DNA of 64,000 nt from Candidatus Zixiibacteriota bacterium (GCA_036397555.1 DASWIS010000008.1:1-64000), one strand, 5' to 3'. Counted from the first letter of the stretch, positions 12,001 to 19,762 are shown. Notes: generated by a model from the sequence alone, not told the origin. Numbers and translations: made by a program.

Positions 12001-14200
12001 TTACGCCGCCGACGTGGACAATCCCGACAGCGAGCTCAGTTGGACGTTCGCCGGCAATACGGAATTGACCGTCGACATCACCAATCGTGTTGCGACGATA
12101 TCGATTCCGTCGCCGAATTGGAATGGATCGGAAACGATCACATTCACTGCCACCGATCCCGGCCTGCTGTCGGACTCGGATCCGGCGACATTTACTGTCA
12201 GCGCGGTCAACAATGCGCCGGTTGTGAGCGACATCCCGGATCAAACGGTGAACGAGGGCTCGACGTTTACGACTATTTCGCTCGATAACTACGTCGACGA
12301 TATCGACAATCCGGATCCGGAGATCACTTGGACATACGCCGGTAACACCGAGCTGACCGTCAGCATCGACGTCAGTCGGATTGCAACCATCACGATCCCC
12401 GACGTGAATTGGAACGGCTCCGAGGTGATCACATTTACGGCGACCGATCCCGGTCTGCTGAACGATTCCGACCCGGCAACCTTTACCGTGACATCGATCA
12501 ATGATGAGCCGGTGCTGTCAGCCATTGGCCCACAGTCGACGCCGGAGAGTACACCACTGTCGTTCGGCGTCAGCGCCACCGATGATGATGGCGAGATACC
12601 GGCGCTGACGACGTCGGCCCTGCCCGGAACGTCCGTCTTCAACGATAACGGCAATGGGACTGGTATTTTTGATTGGACGCCCAGCTTCATCGATGCCGGT
12701 GTCTATCCCGTGACGTTCTATGCGGAAGACGCATTGGGAGCTATTGACAGTGAAGTCGTGACAATCACGGTTGTGGAGGTGGGGAACCAGCCGCCCGTTC
12801 TCGATTCGATCGGATCGCGTAACGTGCAGGAATCCTCAATCCTCAGCTTCACGGTTACCGCCAGTGACGCTGAGAGCATACCATCTTTACGAGCGGAGGG
12901 ACTGCCAGGCACTGCGACATTTGGTGACAACGGAAACGGTACGGCGGACTTCGATTGGAACACGACCCTGAATGACGCCGGCGTATACATCGTGCTATTT
13001 ATCGCAGAGGACGACTCGCTCGCAGCGGACTCCGAATCGGTCACGATCACAGTCGGCAACACGAATCAGGACCCGACCGCAAATGCCGGCCCGGATCAGG
13101 GCCCTTTGTCCCTCGGTACTCTGGTGGCTTTGGATGGATCCGCGTCGAGCGATCCGGACGGTGACTCGCTCGGATATCATTGGCGACAAATATCGGGTCC
13201 GGCCGTGGTCCTCTCGGACTCCAATGCCGTGAATCCCACATTCACTGCGACGACGGCAGGAACGATTGTTCTCGAGCTCAAAGTCGACGACGCTACCGTG
13301 ACGTCACCGCCCGATCTGGTGACGATCACCGTATTCTCCGAGCCGTCGGCCGTCGTCGATCTGAACGCGGCCGTAGTGGGGAATACCATTCAATTGACTT
13401 GGTCGGATGTTACAACCGACACTTCGGGTGCGCCGACATCGGTCAGTCGTTACGTCGTCTACCGTGGCACGAGCGCGTACTTTGCGCCCACGCCCGCGGA
13501 TTCCATCGGCAACGTCCTGCAGGGGCAGCAGGGGTTCACAGACAACAACATCGGCGGCGCCGACGTCGTCGGCGACACCGGTACGAACTACTTCTACTGC
13601 ATCCTGGCCGTCGACGTTGCGGCCGGTCGCTCGGCGCTGTCCAACCGCGTCGGCGAGTACGACTACCGCATTTTCACGACCAGCACGACCGACTACACGC
13701 TCATCATGATGCCGTTTGCCAATACCGGCATCACGACCGCATCTGATCTGATTCAGTCGATCGGGGTGGGAAACGTGAACACGGTTAATCGTTACGTGGC
13801 CGCATCTCAGAGTTACGAGTCGCGATTTGCGGCGGGCTTTGGGACAAACTTCGCGGTCGTCCCGGGCGGCATCTATCAGGTCAACGCCAGCGCGCCGACG
13901 ATATTCTCGGTCGCCGGGCGTGTCCCGGCCCCAGGGTCCGTCTCCTACCCGATCGTGACTACGTCGACGACCGATTTCTCGTTTATCGCCATTCCCTTTG
14001 AAGAGGAACTGAACTACGCGACGGCGCAGGACGTCATCGACGCGCTGCCGGGTGTCTTAAACACGTTGAACCGATTCCGCCCGGCGTCGCAGAGCTACGA
14101 GTCGCGATTTGCCGCCGGATTCGGGACAAACTTCCCGGTCAGGCCGGGGCAGGCGTATCAGGCCAATGCCGCCACGACCGGGACATTCCCGGTCCCCTAA
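1..14200 (+). CDS. Giant tandem cadherin-like repeat surface protein, C-terminal 4.7 thousand residues (partial)
   Basis: The reading frame is open from the left edge, so the true start lies outside; the first GTG at 29 is an internal valine codon inside a repeat. About 4,730 residues are visible. From 38 to 12496 there are 43 modules of 96-97 residues, each starting V-N-D-A-P-V-V-x-D-I-P and containing a W-T-Y-x-G-N-T core and an ITFTATDPGLL segment; these are cadherin/Ig-like (tandem-95 type) beta-sandwich modules with many Asp and Asn residues suited to calcium binding. After them come two putative-Ig (He_PIG) modules (about 12500-13060), a PKD/REJ-like module (about 13060-13340), a fibronectin III-like module (about 13350-13650) and two copies of an unrecognised domain of about 90 residues that share SQSYESRFAAGFGTNF. 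No dockerin, LPxTG or type IX tail is seen. Likely a secreted adhesin or surface-layer filament; its partner and anchoring are unknown. The next gene follows after 48 bases. Confidence 0.9.
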   Translation, partial: FDSDPATFTVTAVNDAPVVSDIPGETIVEGGSFATINLDDYVSDIDNLDSEINWTYLGNTELLVDITARVATITTPTPDWNGSETITFTATDPGLLFDSDPATFTVTAVNDAPVVSDIPNQTVPEGSTFTTITLDDYVSDVDNLDSEISWTYAGNTELTVSIVNRVATITIPDIEWSGSETITFTATDPGLLSDSDPATFTVTAVNDVPVVSDIPDQTIAEGSSFTTITLDDYVSDIDNLDSEINWTYAGNTELTVDITARVATITIPSADWNGSETITFTATDPGLLSDSDPATFTVTAVNDAPVVADIPNQSVAEGSTFTTITLDDYVSDIDNLDSEISWTYAGNTELTVDITARVATITTPNPDWYGSETITFTATDPGLLNDSDPATFTVTAVNDAPVVSDIPDQTIGEGASFATIALDNYVNDVDNLDAEISWTYAGNTELTVSIVNRVATVTIPNPDWNGSETITFTATDPGLLFDSDPATFTVTGVNDAPIVSDIPNQTVAEGSTFTTITLDDYVSDVDNLDSEISWTYAGNTELTVDITARVATITIPDIEWSGSETITFTATDPGLLFDSDPATFTVTAVNDAPVVSDIPDQTIAEGSSFTTIALDNYVTDIDNLDSEMNWSYSGNTELSVSIDLNRVATITVPNPDWNGSETITFTATDPGLQFDSDAAAFTVTGINDAPVVVDIPNQTVAEGSTFTTITLDDFVSDVDNLDNDISWTYAGNTELAVDITARVATITIPDIEWSGSETITFTATDPGLLSDSDPATFTVTAVNDAPVVSDIPGQSVAEGTSFAPINLDNYVTDIDNIVSELTWSYSGNSQLSVSIVNRVAVVTAPHANWNGSETITFTATDPGLLSDSDPATFTVTGVNDAPVVSNIPNQTIVEGASFATITLDNYVSDIDNLDSEMSWTYSGNSELSVSIDVNRIATVTVPSPQWNGSETITFTATDPGLLNSSDLATFTVTPTDDAPVVSDIPDQTVAEGSTFTTITLDDYVADPDNLDNEMSWTYSGNTELSVSISVARIATISIPDPDWNGSELITFTATDPTLLSNSDPATFTVTAVNDAPVVGDIPDQSVSEGSGFATVNLDNYITDVDNLDSEISWTYSGNTELSVVIDGSRVATITAPSADWNGAEAITFTATDPGLLNDSDPAIFTVTGVNDAPVVGDIPNQTIAEGASFAAIALDNYVVDIDNLDSEISWTYSGNSALTVSINGSRVATITVPGPDWNGVETITFTATDPGLLADSDPATFTVTAVNDAPVVSGIPDQTIDEGASFTTINLDNYVADVDNLDSEMSWSYSGNIQLSVSIVNRLAIITTPSPDWNGSETITFTATDPALSAGSDQATFTVTGVNDAPVVGNIPNQTISEGSTFATVDLDSYVSDVDNLDNEITWSWEGQTQLSVSLNVNRVATITIPNADWNGSETITFTATDPGLLSDSDPATFTVTAINDAPVVSDIPDQTVAEGSSFTTINLDNYVDDVDNADNQISWTYSGNTELTVSIVSRVAAIGIPSPEWNGAETITFTATDPGLLSDNDAATFTVTAVNNAPVVSDIPSQSVPEGSSFTTIALDDYVTDSDNLDSEISWAYSGNTQLGVSIVNRVATITIPDPDWNGSEVITFTATDPGLLSDSDPATFTVTGVNDAPIVSNIPSQTIAEGASFATITLDNYVSDIDNTDAQMNWTYSGNSELSVVIDINRIATITPPSPTWNGSETITFTATDPGLLSDSDSATFTVNAVNNAPVVSDIPNQTISEGGSFTTINLDNHVSDIDNLDSEISWTYSGNTALLVNISASRVATITTPNPDWHGSEIITFTATDPSLLSNSDPATFTVTPVNDAPNVGDIPNQTITEGASFTSINLDNYVTDVDDLASEMSWSYAGNVALTVSITNRVAIITIPSTDWNGVESITFTATDPGSLSDFDAALFTVTAVNDAPIVTNIPSQTISEGQTFATINLDAYVSDVDNLDAEMDWTWEGNTALSVSIGVNRIATVTIPSPDWFGTETITFTATDPGLLSDSDPATFAVTAVNDAPVVSDIPNQTIAEGSSFATISLDNYVTDVDNTDDQIVWTYAGNAELTVSINTGRIATIGIPSSEWSGSETITFTATDPGLLFDNDAATFTVTAVNDAPVVGNIPDQTVPEGSTFTTITLDTYVTDLDHAPSEMAWTYAGNSQLSVSISAGRIATITIPNPDWNGTEVITFTATDPGLLSDSDPATFTVTAVNDAPVVSNIPNQTIAEGASFTTIALDDYVVDIDNSDNQITWTYSGNTELSVSIDVNRIATISPPSPTWDGSEVITFTATDPGLLSDSDPATFTVTAVNDAPVVSNIPDQTVAEGGTFTTINLDDYVTDIDNLDSEISWTYSGNTELSVSISVSRVATITIPNPDWNGSELITFTATDPSLLSNSDPANFTVTAINDAPVVGDIPNQTIAEGASFTSINLDNYVTDVDNLASEMAWGYAGNVELSVAIVNRVAIVTTPSANWTGFESITFTATDPGSLSHFDAAVFTVTPVNDAPVVSNIPNQTIAEGATFATIDLDSYVSDVDNLDSEISWSWVGNTALSVSLDVNRVATITIPSPDWNGSETITFEATDPGLLTDSDPAVFTVTAVNDAPVVSDIPDQTVAEGATFATINLDNFVTDVDNIDNQISWTFSGNTELTVDITNRVATIAIPSPTWNGSEVITFRATDPGLLFDEDAAIFTVTAVNNAPVVADIPGQTISEGSSFTTISLDGYVSDIDNLPSQMTWTYTGNTQLSVSINASRIATITIPNPDWNGVEIITFTATDPGLLSDSDPATFTVTAINDAPVVSDIPDQTIAEGASFAAINLDDYVSDVDNPDSEIEWTYSGNSELTVNIVSRVATVSTPSSTWNGSETITFTATDPGLLNSSDLAVFTVSAVNDGPVVSDIPNQTIAEGSTFGTITLDNYVTDIDNIPADMSWSYSGNTELTVSISAGRVATITVPDPDWNGSETITFTATDPGLLSDSDPATFTVTGVNDPPIVSNIPSQTIAEGASFATINLDDYVSDIDNPDNTINWVYSGNIELTVIIDINRVATINVPSPTWNGSETITFTATDPGLLSDSDSATFTVTAVNNAPVVSDIPNQTITEGGTFTTIALDDHVTDVDNLDSEISWTYSGNTALLVSISGSRVATISTPDPDWNGSETITFTATDPSLLSNSDPATFTVTPANDAPVVGDIPNQTISEGASFTSINLDNYVTDVDNLASQMSWSYAGNVALSVSIVNRIAIITTPSSDWNGVESITFTATDPGLLSDFDAAVFTVTAVNDAPIVTNIPSQTIVEGSTFATIPLDTYVSDVDNLDAEMAWSWEGNTQLTVSIDVNRVATVSTPSPDWNGSETITFTATDPGLLGDADPATFTVTAVNDAPIVGDIPDQTVTEGLTFTSINLNDYVTDVDNADNQMSWSYAGNTELTVSIDPSRIATITIPSPTWNGSETITFTATDPGLLSDSDDATFTVTAINNAPVVGNIPSQTVSEGSSFTTIALDSYVSDVDNLDSEISWTYSGNTELLVSIDLNRMATVTVPNPDWNGSEVITFTATDPGLLSDSDPATFTVTGVNDAPVVSDIPDQTIAEGGSFATISLDNYVSDVDNGDNQMDWSYAGNTELSVSISAGRIATITIPSPTWNGSETITFTAADPGLLSDSDPATFTVTSVNNAPVVSDIPNQTVAEGSSFTTIILDNYVTDADNLDSEISWSSSGNVELLVSIDAGRIATITIPQPDWNGSETITFAATDPDLLSDSDAATFTVTAINDPPIVSDIPNQTIAEGASFASINLDDYVTDVDNAASEMTWTYSGNVALSVSIVNRVAIVTTPSPDWNGVESISFTARDPGLLSDSDPAVFTVTAVNDAPIVGDIPDQTIAEGATFATINLDSYVTDVDNLPSEMTWSWVGNTQLMVSINVSRVATITIPSPDWNGSETITFTATDPGLLFDNDPATFTVTAVNDAPVVGDIPDQTVAEGGSFTSINLDDYAADVDNPDSELSWTFAGNTELTVDITNRVATISIPSPNWNGSETITFTATDPGLLSDSDPATFTVSAVNNAPVVSDIPDQTVNEGSTFTTISLDNYVDDIDNPDPEITWTYAGNTELTVSIDVSRIATITIPDVNWNGSEVITFTATDPGLLNDSDPATFTVTSINDEPVLSAIGPQSTPESTPLSFGVSATDDDGEIPALTTSALPGTSVFNDNGNGTGIFDWTPSFIDAGVYPVTFYAEDALGAIDSEVVTITVVEVGNQPPVLDSIGSRNVQESSILSFTVTASDAESIPSLRAEGLPGTATFGDNGNGTADFDWNTTLNDAGVYIVLFIAEDDSLAADSESVTITVGNTNQDPTANAGPDQGPLSLGTLVALDGSASSDPDGDSLGYHWRQISGPAVVLSDSNAVNPTFTATTAGTIVLELKVDDATVTSPPDLVTITVFSEPSAVVDLNAAVVGNTIQLTWSDVTTDTSGAPTSVSRYVVYRGTSAYFAPTPADSIGNVLQGQQGFTDNNIGGADVVGDTGTNYFYCILAVDVAAGRSALSNRVGEYDYRIFTTSTTDYTLIMMPFANTGITTASDLIQSIGVGNVNTVNRYVAASQSYESRFAAGFGTNFAVVPGGIYQVNASAPTIFSVAGRVPAPGSVSYPIVTTSTTDFSFIAIPFEEELNYATAQDVIDALPGVLNTLNRFRPASQSYESRFAAGFGTNFPVRPGQAYQANAATTGTFPVP
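38..12496 (+). repeat. Array of 43 tandem repeats, about 290 bp each, within the giant gene
   Basis: Counting the V-N-D-A-P-V-V anchor gives 43 units in 12,459 bases, a mean of 289.7 bases (288 or 291 in most units). The first eight or so units are nearly identical at DNA level, sharing long stretches such as those around 245-300, 540-610 and 830-900, while later units have diverged in third codon positions. Diagnostic variants recur every six units (for example a W-S-W-E/V-G-N-T core in units 15, 21, 27, 35 and 41), showing an underlying multi-unit duplication. Confidence 0.93.
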
Positions 14201-14248
14201 GCGGGTCCGGCCAAACGTTCGACATTGATAATGAATAGGGAGATGTAC

Positions 14249-17200
14249 ATGCAGAGACCTTTCGCTCAGCGAACGATTCGATCCCTCGCGACGGTGGGAA
14301 CCATCCGCCGCCGGACCGTTCCGTTTGTGAGTGCCATTGGCGTCGCCGTAGTCCTCACCCTGGCGCCGACAGTGGTCTTTGCCCAGGGGAGCATCTTCGG
14401 AACGGTGCAGAATGCCGATCTGTCCAATCCGGCGGTCGGCGAACTGCTCTGGGTCGGCTATCTGGACAACACCGACGAGGAAATCCGGATCGAATCGAAT
14501 GTCGGAGCCGGTTACGATGGCGTCAATTGGTTCGACGACTTCCAAAACTACACGACCGAATCGGCGGGAAATCCCTATGATTATGTCTTCGTCAATACAA
14601 CCAATGGCCAGGCATTCGTTCTGTCGAAGACCATACCGTCGAATTCGTTCCAACAGGAAAACATCCTCCTGGGGCCGTTGACCATTCCCGCGCGTCCGAC
14701 CGGACTAACCGCGCAAGTGACTTCCGGAGCCAGGATCAATCTCTCGTGGAATTACCAGAGCGGTGTGACGTACCACGTCTACCGCCGCGCCACGGCCAAT
14801 AACAGCACCTTCCGCCGTCTGGATTCTCCATCAGGTAATCTCGCCAATCCGGGCGTCGCCGATTCCTTCTTTGTCGATGCGACATCCGACGGGGTCTCCG
14901 ACTACACGTACACCATCCTCGGTGAAAACGCGTCGGGGAACTGGTCGGCGCACTCCGTCGAAGTGTCCATTCTGGCCTCGGCGATCACTGCACCAGCGGT
15001 CGCCTCCGTCGATCCCGACTCCGGATCGTCGACCGGCATGCCATCGGTGACCGTCTACGGCGCCAACTTCGACATCGGCGGTGCGTCAGTGACATTCGGC
15101 GGAAACCTCGCGACCAACGTGGTCGTTGTCAGCCCCTTTGAGCTGACCTGCAATGTGCCAACCGGCGTGCCGGGACCCGTCGATGTCGTCGTCTCCAACA
15201 CCGCCTCGGGATCGGCATCGACGCCACTGGCAGGCGGCTTCGTCTATCTCGGCAACCAACGCCCGGTCCTGGCAGCTATCGGCGCGCAAATCGTCGACGA
15301 GGGCGATAATCTCAACTTCATCGCAGCCGCCACCGATGCCGACGGTGATAGTCTGATCTTCACCGCGGCCAACGTACCGGTCAATGCGACATTCCTCGAC
15401 AACTTCAACGGTACCGCAACGTTCGACTTTAGTCCGGATTTCACCCAATCGGGGCTCTACAATGTCTCGATTATCGTCTCCGATGGCGCACTGGCCGACA
15501 CGGAACTCGTCGCCATCACCGTTAACGATATCAGTCTGCAACCGGTGTTGACCGCCATTGGGCCGCAAAGTGTCGATGAAGGGCAGAACCTGAATTTTGG
15601 TGTGACGGCGAACGACGCCGACGGTGACTCCGTCATCCTCTCAGCAGTTGGCGTCCCATTGAATGCGACGTTTAACGATAACTTCGATGGCACCGGCGTG
15701 TTCGACTTTAACCCGGATTATACACAATCGGGTCTCTACAACGTCACGATCATCGCCTCCGATGGCACGCTGGCCGATACCGAAATCGTCGCCATCACCG
15801 TCAACGACGTCAACAACGCGCCGGTGCTGGCCGCCATCGGTCCGCAGAGCGTGGACGAGGGTCAGAATCTCAATTTTAACGTCTCGGGCACCGACATCAA
15901 CGGCGACAGTCTGACATTTGCGGCCTTGAATGTTCCGGTCAACGCGACGTTTAACGACAACTTCAATGGCACTGGGACTCTCGATTTTAACCCAGACTAT
16001 ACGCAGTCGGCCATCTACAACGTCTCCATCATCGTATCCGACGGCGTCTTGGCCGACACGGAAGTCGTGACCATCACGGTCGCCGATGTCAATCGTCCGC
16101 CAGTGCTGTCGGCCATCGGTTCACAGTTGGTCGACGAAGGTCAGAATCTGGCGTTCGGCGTCACGGCAACCGATCCCGACGGTGACTCACTGGTGCTGAC
16201 GGCGCTCGATGTCCCGGCCAACGCGACGTTCAACGATAATTTCAACGGCACCGGCAGCTTCGACTTCAGTCCTGACTTCACACAATCTGGTGTCTACAAC
16301 GTGACGATTATCGCCGCTGATGGGGTGCTGGCTGACACCGAGATCGTCGCGATCACCGTCAATGAAGGCGGAAACCAGCGCCCGGTCTTGACGGCGATTG
16401 CCGACACGACGATCGACGAGAACACGACGCTCGTGATCAACGCCGCTGCCGTCGATTCCGACGGTGATAGCCTGCTTCTCTCGGCGACGGGCGTCCCGGC
16501 CAATGCGACATTCATCGACAACTTCAACGGCACCGGACAATTCAACTTCTCGCCGAGCTTCTTCCAGGCGGGATTGTACAACGTGTCCATCATCGCCTCC
16601 GATGGCCTGTTGGCCGATACCGAAGCGGTGTCCATCACCGTCCTTAACGTGAATCAACTTCCCGTGCTGGCGCCGATCGGTTCGCTCAATGTCCAGGAAG
16701 GAATGCTCCTTTCGGTCTTAATCACGGCCAGCGATGCCGACAGCACCATCCCGGCCATCACCCTGCAGGGAGCGCCGTCCGGTGCGATCTTCGCCGACAG
16801 CACGAATGGTCGTGCGTCGTTCGTGTTCACCCCCGGCTTCAATCAAGCGGGCGTGTATCCGTTGACGTTTGTCGCTTCCGATGGCGTCGCGGCCGACTCC
16901 GAACAGGTCACGCTGACCGTGACCGACGCCGGCAACCAGCCGCCGGTACTGGCGGCCATCGGGAATCGGGTCCTTCAGGAAGGCGACAGTCTTTTCATTC
17001 GCGTGACGGCGACTGATGCGGATCTCACGATTCCGGTGCTCAGTGCGGTCGGGGTTCCGGTGAATGCATCGTTTGTCGACTCGCTGAATGGCGCCGGTGG
17101 ATTCATCTTCCGGCCCAGTCTGACACAAGGCGGCGTGGGCTATCCCATCACGTTTATCGCGTCCGACGGCATCGTCGCCGACAGCGAAGCGGTGATCATC

Positions 17201-19741
17201 ACGGTAACCGAGATCGGGAATCAAGCGCCGATCTTCGACTCCATTCCGCCGCAGACCGTGGCCGAAGGCGACACACTGACGCTCCTGATCCACGCTGTGG
17301 ATCCGGAAGGCACGCAGATTCTGATGGGTACGTTGGAGCCGTTCCCCGACGGCGTCTTCGCCGATTCCGGCAACGGATATGGATCGTTCCGCTACACACC
17401 CGGCTACACCCGCGCCGGCATCGATACACTGAGCATTCTCGCCATCGACCAGGGATCACCGCCGTCGAGCAAGACGCTGAGACTCCAGATTACAACGACT
17501 GAGACAAATCTGCCGCCGACGCTCCTGCCGATCGGCGACCGCACGGTGCTGGCCGGCGACTCATTGAAGATCCGCGTTGTTGCCACCGACTCGAGCGCGC
17601 CGCCGGGCAATGAACTCTTCATGGCGACGCTGAATGCGCCCGCGAATTCGTTCTACGCCGATTCCGGAAATGGCGTGGGCGGGTTCCGCTTCTATCCCAC
17701 CTTCGGCCAGATCGGCGCGCACCAGATGACTTTCCTGACCACCGACAACGGCGATCCCGCACAAGTCGCGCTGGAAACAATCACGATCACTGTGCAGACC
17801 CAAAATCAGGCGCCGGCGCTGGCGACGATTGGTCCTAAGCAAGTCCTTGAGGGCGGCGTCATAAGCTTCAATATCAGTGCCACTGATCCCGATGGGACGA
17901 TTCCGTTCCTGACGGCTGATTCGATCCCGCTAAACGCTACGTTCGTCGATTCCGGAAACGGCATCGGAACTTTCCGGTTCACGCCCAGCTACCTGCAGTC
18001 CGGGCTCTATCAGGTCGTGTTCACGGCCAGTGACGGGCTGATGACAGACGACGAACAGGTCCTCATTCAAGTTGCGGAAGCCGGCAATCAACCGCCGCAA
18101 TTCAACACGTTGCCGGACACGATCGCGGTCGTTGAGAAGTCGACTCTCCAGCTTCTGATCTCCGCCATGGATCCGGAGAGTCAGTCCGTGTCGTTTTTCG
18201 TCTCACCGGAGCTGCCGAATGCCATCCTGACTGATTCCGGCAACGCTGTGGCGCTGTATACGATCACGCCCGACTATTGGCAGGATGCGTTTTACGATTT
18301 GTTATTCGTTGTCGAGGACGTCACCGGGGCCGCCGACTCCGGCGTGGTCGTCCTGGAGATCATCGACATCGGCAATCAGATGCCGGACTTCGTGCCGATC
18401 GACACGCAATTCGTCCTGGAACAGGACATCCTGCAGTTCACGGTCGCTGCGCTCGACTCTGACCTGACGATCCCGACGCTCACGGCGCGACCCCTGCCCT
18501 CTTTTGTGTCCATTGTGCCGCAGATCGACGGCACCATCGACGTCTCCGCCGCGCCGCTCTATACTCATGCCGGAGTCTACGACATCTACTTCGTGGTGAC
18601 CGATGCCGAGGATTCCGGCCTGCAGGACAGCATTCTGGTCCCGCTGGTGGTGCAAGACCGCAACCGTCGCCCGACGTTCATTGCGTCGTCGACCAACGGC
18701 AGCACCGTCCTGATGCCGCAGGGCGATTCAATCACCATTTGGTATCGCGCCACGGATCCCGACGGACCGACACCGGTGATGACGGCGACAAATTTGACCT
18801 CGCCGAACATGACGTGGGCCGACTCGGGCAATGGGTACGTCTATCTGAAGTTCAAGCCGGGATTCACCGAGCTGGGCAATTTCTTCGCAACGTTCGTGGC
18901 GACCGACTCCGTGTATGATACGGCCATGACGCTGTCGAGCCCGCCGCAGACATTCAGCGTCGGATTCACGAATGTGGCGCCGGTCATCGCGACGATTCCG
19001 CCGCAGAATGTGATCGAAAACGATTCGCTTGTGTTCACGGTGACCGCCACCGATGCCAATGGCCAGATACCGACGCTCACGGCGCTCAACCTGCCGACCG
19101 GGGCGACCTTCACACCCTTGGGCGGTGGCCAGGGAGAATTCCGCTGGACGCCGACCTACACGCAGGCCGGGAACTACAACGTGAGCTTCCGCGCGCAAGA
19201 TGCCTCGCTCGCCGACACAGAGACAGTCAGCATCACCGTCATTGAAGCGGGCAATCAGGCCCCGAACTGGATTTCAGCGTTCCCTGTCGATACGCAGTTC
19301 CTGACGGTCTTCACCAATGTGTCGATGCATGTCCGGGCGGCTGATGTCGACAATGCGACGCTGATCCTGACAGCGCTCCCCCTGCCCGCCAACGCGGCAT
19401 TCGTCGACTCGACCAACAAGGCAGGACTGTTTACGTTCTCACCGGATTCCGCGCAGATCGACAGCTCATATGTCGTCACCTTCATCGTAGCCGATACCTC
19501 TCTTGCCGATACGGCAGTGGTTCGATACAAAATATTGCCGTTTAAGCGCGGCGACATGAACGACGACAACGCCATCGACGTCTTCGATGTCGTCCTGCTG
19601 GTTGGCGTCGCGTTTCGCAACGAGCCGTTGCCGGTGCCTTTCGACAAGGGCGATATCATCGTCGACGGATCGATCGACGTTCTTGATGTCGTTCGGTTGG
19701 TCGACTACGTCTTCCGGGCCGGGCCCCCACCCCCGCCGTAA
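14249..19741 (+). CDS. Secreted multi-domain protein: FN3-like, IPT/TIG, 15 putative-Ig repeats, C-terminal dockerin
   Basis: Start chosen at ATG 14249, six bases after GGGAG at 14238-14242; a TTG at 14225 and ATGs at 14231 and 14243 are in frame but less well placed. A twin-basic N-terminus and a hydrophobic stretch ending APTVVFA-QG form a signal peptide of about 47 residues. A fibronectin III-like region follows, then an IPT/TIG domain (about 14995-15250, VDPDSGSSTG start), then about 15 He_PIG-type modules of 85-95 residues, most with the pattern N-x-x-PVLxAIGxQ, EGxxLxF, NATFxDNxNGTG and TQSGxYNV. The last 60 residues are a dockerin: two calcium-loop/helix repeats starting RGDMNDDNAIDVFDVV and KGDIIVDGSIDVLDVV, ending in a proline run. 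Likely an exported scaffold or adhesin that docks to a cohesin-like partner; none is in the window. It may be co-transcribed with the giant gene. Confidence 0.88.
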   Translation: MQRPFAQRTIRSLATVGTIRRRTVPFVSAIGVAVVLTLAPTVVFAQGSIFGTVQNADLSNPAVGELLWVGYLDNTDEEIRIESNVGAGYDGVNWFDDFQNYTTESAGNPYDYVFVNTTNGQAFVLSKTIPSNSFQQENILLGPLTIPARPTGLTAQVTSGARINLSWNYQSGVTYHVYRRATANNSTFRRLDSPSGNLANPGVADSFFVDATSDGVSDYTYTILGENASGNWSAHSVEVSILASAITAPAVASVDPDSGSSTGMPSVTVYGANFDIGGASVTFGGNLATNVVVVSPFELTCNVPTGVPGPVDVVVSNTASGSASTPLAGGFVYLGNQRPVLAAIGAQIVDEGDNLNFIAAATDADGDSLIFTAANVPVNATFLDNFNGTATFDFSPDFTQSGLYNVSIIVSDGALADTELVAITVNDISLQPVLTAIGPQSVDEGQNLNFGVTANDADGDSVILSAVGVPLNATFNDNFDGTGVFDFNPDYTQSGLYNVTIIASDGTLADTEIVAITVNDVNNAPVLAAIGPQSVDEGQNLNFNVSGTDINGDSLTFAALNVPVNATFNDNFNGTGTLDFNPDYTQSAIYNVSIIVSDGVLADTEVVTITVADVNRPPVLSAIGSQLVDEGQNLAFGVTATDPDGDSLVLTALDVPANATFNDNFNGTGSFDFSPDFTQSGVYNVTIIAADGVLADTEIVAITVNEGGNQRPVLTAIADTTIDENTTLVINAAAVDSDGDSLLLSATGVPANATFIDNFNGTGQFNFSPSFFQAGLYNVSIIASDGLLADTEAVSITVLNVNQLPVLAPIGSLNVQEGMLLSVLITASDADSTIPAITLQGAPSGAIFADSTNGRASFVFTPGFNQAGVYPLTFVASDGVAADSEQVTLTVTDAGNQPPVLAAIGNRVLQEGDSLFIRVTATDADLTIPVLSAVGVPVNASFVDSLNGAGGFIFRPSLTQGGVGYPITFIASDGIVADSEAVIITVTEIGNQAPIFDSIPPQTVAEGDTLTLLIHAVDPEGTQILMGTLEPFPDGVFADSGNGYGSFRYTPGYTRAGIDTLSILAIDQGSPPSSKTLRLQITTTETNLPPTLLPIGDRTVLAGDSLKIRVVATDSSAPPGNELFMATLNAPANSFYADSGNGVGGFRFYPTFGQIGAHQMTFLTTDNGDPAQVALETITITVQTQNQAPALATIGPKQVLEGGVISFNISATDPDGTIPFLTADSIPLNATFVDSGNGIGTFRFTPSYLQSGLYQVVFTASDGLMTDDEQVLIQVAEAGNQPPQFNTLPDTIAVVEKSTLQLLISAMDPESQSVSFFVSPELPNAILTDSGNAVALYTITPDYWQDAFYDLLFVVEDVTGAADSGVVVLEIIDIGNQMPDFVPIDTQFVLEQDILQFTVAALDSDLTIPTLTARPLPSFVSIVPQIDGTIDVSAAPLYTHAGVYDIYFVVTDAEDSGLQDSILVPLVVQDRNRRPTFIASSTNGSTVLMPQGDSITIWYRATDPDGPTPVMTATNLTSPNMTWADSGNGYVYLKFKPGFTELGNFFATFVATDSVYDTAMTLSSPPQTFSVGFTNVAPVIATIPPQNVIENDSLVFTVTATDANGQIPTLTALNLPTGATFTPLGGGQGEFRWTPTYTQAGNYNVSFRAQDASLADTETVSITVIEAGNQAPNWISAFPVDTQFLTVFTNVSMHVRAADVDNATLILTALPLPANAAFVDSTNKAGLFTFSPDSAQIDSSYVVTFIVADTSLADTAVVRYKILPFKRGDMNDDNAIDVFDVVLLVGVAFRNEPLPVPFDKGDIIVDGSIDVLDVVRLVDYVFRAGPPPPP

Positions 19742-19762
19742 GCGTGGGACCTTGTCTGACCG

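Noticed and set aside
38-12496. Regular repeats considered as a CRISPR array
   Set aside because: The units are about 290 bases, fully coding, without short direct repeats and unique spacers, and no cas gene is present.
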